A stretch of DNA of 19,015 nt, taken from Thermoanaerobacterales bacterium (GTDB lineage: Bacteria; Actinomycetota; Acidimicrobiia; Acidimicrobiales; JACDCH01). Within the stretch, counting starts at the first letter, position 1, and every line of letters starts with the position of its first letter. The stretch is taken from contig PKRH01000067.1 in assembly GCA_017577565.1 (NCBI GenBank), positions 1-19,015 of the forward strand, written 5' to 3'. Of this stretch, positions 15,201-19,015 are shown piece by piece. Made by a program: the position numbers and the translations under genes. A model generated the notes under the pieces. The model was not told the DNA's origin. It worked only from the letters and a program-made list of their open reading frames with translations, and did no database searches.

Positions 15201-15407
15201 CACGCCGTGGCCTCCGAGCGGCTGGCCGCGGCGGTCATGCGCCTGCCGGCGTGGGACGCGGCGGTCGACGAGGTCCGCGGCCACGTGGCGCTGGCCGGCG
15301 GCGACCGCGACGGCGCCGCCCGCGCCTTCCGGGCGGCCGCGGCGGGGTTCGCGGCCGCCGGCCACCCCCTCGACGCCGCCCGCTGCGCTGCGCTGGCCGG
15401 CGGCTGA
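12270..15407 (+). CDS. SARP/BTAD-type transcriptional regulator with AAA+ ATPase and TPR-like domains
   Basis: This 1045-residue regulator has an OmpR-like winged helix (about 16-106, VAVRLLGGFEVAVGG at its start), a BTAD helical domain (about 114-240), and an AAA_16-type ATPase from about 245. The ATPase has Walker A GPAGIGKS at 272-279 and Walker B LVVLDD at 374-379. A long Ala-rich helical-repeat region (about 560-1045) resembles TPRs. This is the architecture of AfsR/MalT-like regulators, except that no C-terminal LuxR helix-turn-helix is present, so DNA binding must lie in the N-terminal domain. The start is uncertain: GTG at 12270 or 12321; neither has a clear Shine-Dalgarno. GC content is extreme. 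The rhodanese gene follows 74 bp later, across a tandem repeat that could be its target. Confidence 0.9.
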   Translation: MAPERQTDGDPEPTPVAVRLLGGFEVAVGGRTVAADAWPARRAAELVQLLALAPDRWLLRDQVLEALWPHLAPEAGAANLRKAAHHVRRALGADDAIVLRGGRVRLFPGRRVEVDAWAFEAAAERALADGDPAACGAVADTRADLLPGALYADWTQGVRERLRARRLDLLRAAGRWEDVVELDPTDEPATRALMRAALDGGRPHAALRWYGRLRTTLQVELDVQPSDETRRLHAACLAGLVPAEPELVGRDVELGRAEAALAGPAPTIVVRGPAGIGKSALCRRVADLARERGWTVAATSGRGVVEPYAPLGELVGQLAGDGDGLLDGLGDTPRAALRAVSGTAAPPAGLTRHQVIGALRRLLRAAAAGGPGALVVLDDAHEADEATVDALAHLPVAGPRAVALVVAYRPERAAEPLQAAAARLARAGATTIDLPPLADHDAAALVAAAAEARPSAEAVAEVVRLAEGNPFFLRELATALGRDGGAPAQPSAWGAIARRFVDLDAGTVAMLSRLALAQDRLDAASVAALTGLTDDEAFALLDAALAAGVLLVEGEGYRFRHELVRRALIERLAPHQRVAVHRDAARRLAAGGAPTAVVAHHWLAGGRPAEAAGWLLEAARRAVALGGFADALHHLDALLGHEPGHAAARRLRAEALDALGDPSAPAAYAAAAAAAGRDEADDLLARRALAQLKAGDPDGALATAEGLRPASLDGRLALALTRAGAAALGVGDPEEGAALAADCRRLALRSGDPAAVVVASWAHAAAAHARGVLRDSVRLDLREAASLPTLATSVFDGQLCITQRFLYGARPYDEVIAFATSLEAEARRLGTVRGEAFAVTLRGEARLLAGRLDDAAPDLEAGAALHRGIGAATGEAHALQRRAELALHRGCADEAEPLLDEALAVARESDVGFHLFDRIHGTLLAAAPDPEAAARRLEEAEASIRGPAETCPGCRITFTVPAAIAAARAGDLGRARAHAVASERLAAAVMRLPAWDAAVDEVRGHVALAGGDRDGAARAFRAAAAGFAAAGHPLDAARCAALAGG

Positions 15408-15410
15408 GCG

Positions 15411-15431
15411 CCGGGAACGTCCCGGGAACGT
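15411..15431 (+). repeat. Tandem 10-mer repeat with 11-bp period upstream of the rhodanese gene
   Basis: CCGGGAACGT occurs at 15411-15420 and again at 15422-15431, one base apart, so the period is 11 bp, one DNA turn. A CCGG at 15433 keeps the phase. SARP-family regulators bind direct repeats at this period. The left copy together with the next bases also forms the inverted repeat CCGGGA-ACG-TCCCGG (15411-15425). It begins 4 nt after the stop of the BTAD regulator and is 51 nt before the rhodanese start. Confidence 0.6.
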
Positions 15432-15481
15432 GCCGGCGCGAGGCTGTCCCCGCACACACCGGTCACGGCCATGGAGGCGAC

Positions 15482-15880
15482 ATGACCACAGCGATGGAGA
15501 TGGTGGCGGCCGCGAAGGCGGGCATCGAGAACCTCGGCCCGGCCGAGGTCGCCGCCGAGGTCGGGCGCGGCGCCGTTCTCGTGGACGTCCGCGAGCCGAC
15601 CGAGACGGCGGACGGCGTGATCGAGGGCGCGGTGCTGGCCCCCCGGGGGATGCTCGAGTTCCACGCCGACCCGGCCACCCCCTACCACCTCGACGCGCTG
15701 TCGCCCGAGCGCCGCGTCGTCGTCTACTGCGCCGCGGGCTCGCGCTCGGCGCTCGCGGCCCGGACGCTGCAGGAGCTCGGCTACCGCGACGTCGCCCACC
15801 TCGAGGGCGGCGTGCAGGCGTGGCTGGCGGACGGTCGGCCGCTCGTCCCGCCCGACGGGTCCCGGCCGGCGGGCGGCTGA
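15482..15880 (+). CDS. Single-domain rhodanese-like sulphurtransferase
   Basis: This 132-residue protein has one rhodanese domain (about 18-118). It shows LVDVREPTE at 33-41, the active-site loop CAAGSRSA with catalytic Cys83, and the final HLEGGVQAW at 106-114. The protein probably carries sulphur as a Cys persulphide; a six-residue loop after Cys is typical of sulphurtransferases rather than Cdc25-like phosphatases. There is no signal peptide. The ATG at 15482 follows GGAGG at 15473-15477 with a short 4-nt gap. It follows the BTAD regulator on the same strand and may be controlled by it through the repeat in the gap. Confidence 0.94.
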   Translation: MTTAMEMVAAAKAGIENLGPAEVAAEVGRGAVLVDVREPTETADGVIEGAVLAPRGMLEFHADPATPYHLDALSPERRVVVYCAAGSRSALAARTLQELGYRDVAHLEGGVQAWLADGRPLVPPDGSRPAGG

Positions 15881-15909
15881 GCGGTCCCCCGGGGCGCGGT
15901 CGGCGGCCC

Positions 15910-15936
15910 GGCGCGCGGGTCACCGACCAGCGCGCC
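15910..15936. terminator. Hairpin between rhodanese and HAD genes
   Basis: GGCGCGC (15910-15916) pairs with GCGCGCC (15930-15936). After a G-A mismatch, GGT pairs with ACC, leaving a 5-nt loop. It lies in the 67-bp gap between two convergent genes and probably ends both. Confidence 0.5.
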
Positions 15937-15947
15937 ACCGCGCCCGC

Positions 15948-16451
15948 TCAGTCGTAGTAGCCCGAGTGGATGTAGACGCAGGGCACGCCCTCGGCGTGGA
16001 ACATCTCGACGTTGCGCCGGTCGTCCTCGAAGGCCAGGCGCAGGTCGAACCCGTAGGCCCGCAGGTCGTGAACGGCCTCGCGCTTGAAGCTCCGTGAGGC
16101 CGTGTAGTCGCCGTGGTCCCGCATGATCAGCAGGTCCCAGCGGAGGTCGTAGCGCTCCAGCCAGCCGATGGTCTGGGGCCGCACGCGCAGCGGGCGGGCG
16201 GTCAGCAGCACGATGCGCAGGTCGTCGTCGATGACGTCGAGCAGCCGGGCGACCTCGTCGATGAGCGGGTCCTCGCCGCAGGCGGCGAAGAACGCGTCCC
16301 AGTCGCGGTAGGGGTGCTCGAGGTAGTGCTGGCGGCTCGAGGCGTCCGAGAGGACGCCGTCCATGTCGAACACGACGGCGGGCCCCGGCCGCACCGGGGC
16401 CTCCCGCCAGCGCCAGTGCTCGGGTGTCACCTGCGGAGCCACGGATGCCAC
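15948..16451 (-). CDS. HAD-superfamily phosphatase, polynucleotide kinase 3'-phosphatase-like
   Basis: This 167-residue protein has all four HAD motifs. Motif I is FDMDGVL (nucleophile Asp29, acid Asp31), motif II is LLTARP (Thr84), motif III is Lys123 in SFKREAV, and motif IV is Asp143-Asp144 in FEDDRRN. The short cap and the motif order resemble the PNKP-type 3'-phosphatase domain and phage-like 5'-nucleotidases; the substrate is not known. The start is GTG at 16451, since no ATG is available in this region. No Shine-Dalgarno is present, but TAGGTT lies 6 nt upstream, which suggests a leaderless mRNA. A 14-bp palindrome precedes that -10 box. Confidence 0.88.
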   Translation of the reverse strand: MASVAPQVTPEHWRWREAPVRPGPAVVFDMDGVLSDASSRQHYLEHPYRDWDAFFAACGEDPLIDEVARLLDVIDDDLRIVLLTARPLRVRPQTIGWLERYDLRWDLLIMRDHGDYTASRSFKREAVHDLRAYGFDLRLAFEDDRRNVEMFHAEGVPCVYIHSGYYD

Positions 16452-16477
16452 GCCTCGAACCTACCGGGACGTCCCGG
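16452..16477 (-). promoter_or_regulatory. Leaderless-type promoter with 14-bp palindrome before the HAD gene
   Basis: On the minus strand TAGGTT (16463-16458) lies 6 nt before the GTG start. Directly upstream of it is the perfect palindrome CCGGGACGTCCCGG (16464-16477), placed between -10 and -35 where a repressor would block transcription. Its half-sites CCGGGA/TCCCGG also occur at 15411-15425. Confidence 0.5.
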
Positions 16478-16571
16478 ATGAGCAGCCCCCACCGCAGCTC
16501 CGGGGTCGACCTCGTCGGCCGGACCTGGTCGCTCGCGCCGCCCGGGCGGGCCGGGCCGCCGACCACCGCCG

Positions 16572-17024
16572 TCACAGCGTGAGCAGGTAGCAGACCTCCC
16601 GGACCCCGGGGTAGGCGGTCGACACCGCCGGCGTGGGCCGCCAGCCCCACCGCTCGGAGATCGCGCGGGCCCGGAGGTTGCGCTCGAGCACCCACGCGAC
16701 GGCCACCCGGAAGCCGGCGGCCCGCAGGTGGTCGAGCGCCTCGTCGTGCAGGCGGCGGCCGATCCCCCGCCCCCAGTGCCCGGGGTCGACGTACAGCCGC
16801 AGCAGCTGGGCCCGGATCGACTCCGACGGGTCGTGCACGACGGCGACGGTGCCGACGACCGGCCGGTCGGGCCCCGGGAGGCAGGCGACGAGCACCAGGG
16901 CGTCGTGGTGGCCCTGCGCCGCGATGGCCTGGCGGGCCCGCTCGGTCAGCAGCTCGACCGAGGGCGGCGGGGCGTCGTCCGGGAAGATCCCGTCGTAGGC
17001 GATGAGCGCTGCCCGGCACCACAC
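16572..17024 (-). CDS. GNAT family N-acetyltransferase (5' end uncertain)
   Basis: From the GTG at 17024 the protein has 150 residues. The acetyl-CoA binding motif GHWGRGIG is at 82-89 after the beta-4 strand LLRLYVDP, and the N-x-R-A-x-x-x-x-E-x-x-G-W motif follows (NLRARAISERWGW, 116-128). The start is doubtful: in the same frame, upstream codons read LIRAAEPRDAPAIGT, a typical GNAT beginning, but have no ATG/GTG/TTG before the TGA at 17084-17082. Either CTG at 17069 or 17078 is used, or a one-base error separates it from the GTG at 17085. The gene lies about 60-100 bp downstream of acs on the same strand, so it may modify a protein linked to acetate metabolism, or only be a neighbour. Confidence 0.85.
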   Translation of the reverse strand: MWCRAALIAYDGIFPDDAPPPSVELLTERARQAIAAQGHHDALVLVACLPGPDRPVVGTVAVVHDPSESIRAQLLRLYVDPGHWGRGIGRRLHDEALDHLRAAGFRVAVAWVLERNLRARAISERWGWRPTPAVSTAYPGVREVCYLLTL

Positions 17025-17127
17025 GGTGCCGATGGCCGGGGCGTCGCGGGGCTCGGCCGCGCGGATCAGGACGTCCAGCGCTCACCTCGCCCGGCCGTGC
17101 CCGCGACGCCCCGCGCCGGCACCGTCG

Positions 17128-18900
<1,773 letters not shown>

Positions 18901-19015
18901 CGGCGGGGGCCCCCCCCGGGACGTGGGGCCCCCCCCGTACCCCCCTGGGAGCCCGGCCCCCCGGGGGGGCCCGAACCCCCCCCCCGCCCTCTCCCCCCCC
19001 TCGTCCACCCCCCCC
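18901..19015. other. Homopolymer-rich degraded sequence end
   Basis: This stretch is almost only runs of 4-9 C or G and encodes nothing like the conserved Acs N-terminus that should be here. It looks like a low-quality read or assembly end rather than natural DNA. Confidence 0.75.

Noticed and set aside
12203..15481. Very long plus-strand frame upstream of the rhodanese start
   Set aside because: It is the +1 shadow of the BTAD regulator (Arg/Pro-rich). The rhodanese begins at the ATG at 15482 after a Shine-Dalgarno.
12216..15938. Minus-strand extension of htpX to more than 1500 codons
   Set aside because: It is the antisense shadow of the BTAD regulator. HtpX homology starts at the GTG at 12215.

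Overview
The window is very GC-rich DNA with many GTG starts, frequent GC-only hairpins downstream of genes, GntR/FCD regulators and a SARP-type (BTAD) regulator. This points to a high-GC actinomycete (Actinomycetota, possibly the Acidimicrobiia; the class is a guess). Flanking genes are mostly housekeeping: hppA on the left; tRNA-Tyr, yajQ-like, htpX, a BTAD/AAA+ regulator, a rhodanese, a HAD phosphatase, a GNAT and acs on the right. The last ~115 bases are G/C homopolymer runs that look like a degraded sequence end and cut off the start of acs.

Layout: hppA (+) ends at a dense group of hairpins (2122-2244) shared with a convergent membrane permease (-). Next, on the minus strand, come a GntR/FCD regulator and a TauE/SafE-type permease. 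A second GntR/FCD regulator diverges on the plus strand and converges on a minus-strand pair, a GlcG/HbpS-like protein followed by an aldehyde dehydrogenase. Divergent from that pair is a plus-strand operon: a haem-oxygenase-like diiron oxidase (HDO), an unusual 2Fe-2S ferredoxin and a Rieske ferredoxin. A tRNA-Tyr (GUA) gene on the minus strand separates this block from the housekeeping genes to the right.

The most interesting part is 2248-10177. The 12-bp palindrome ACTGTATACAGT occurs perfectly in front of the permease (4055-4066) and in front of the HDO operon/GlcG gene (8564-8575). A 9/12 version (5735-5746) lies between the TauE-like gene and the second GntR gene. Two of the sites overlap the -10 element of a readable promoter. 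The two GntR proteins have nearly the same recognition helix. The simplest reading is one regulon: uptake by the permease, oxidation by the HDO enzyme fed by two iron-sulphur proteins, aldehyde oxidation by the dehydrogenase, and anion export by the TauE-like protein. The substrate cannot be read from the sequence. I know of no described pathway with this gene set, but I could not search for one.

The right part shows probable leaderless promoters (TANNNT followed by 6-7 nt and the start codon) at yajQ, htpX and the HAD gene. It also has an 11-bp-period direct repeat between the BTAD regulator and the rhodanese gene, and a GNAT gene directly downstream of acs.
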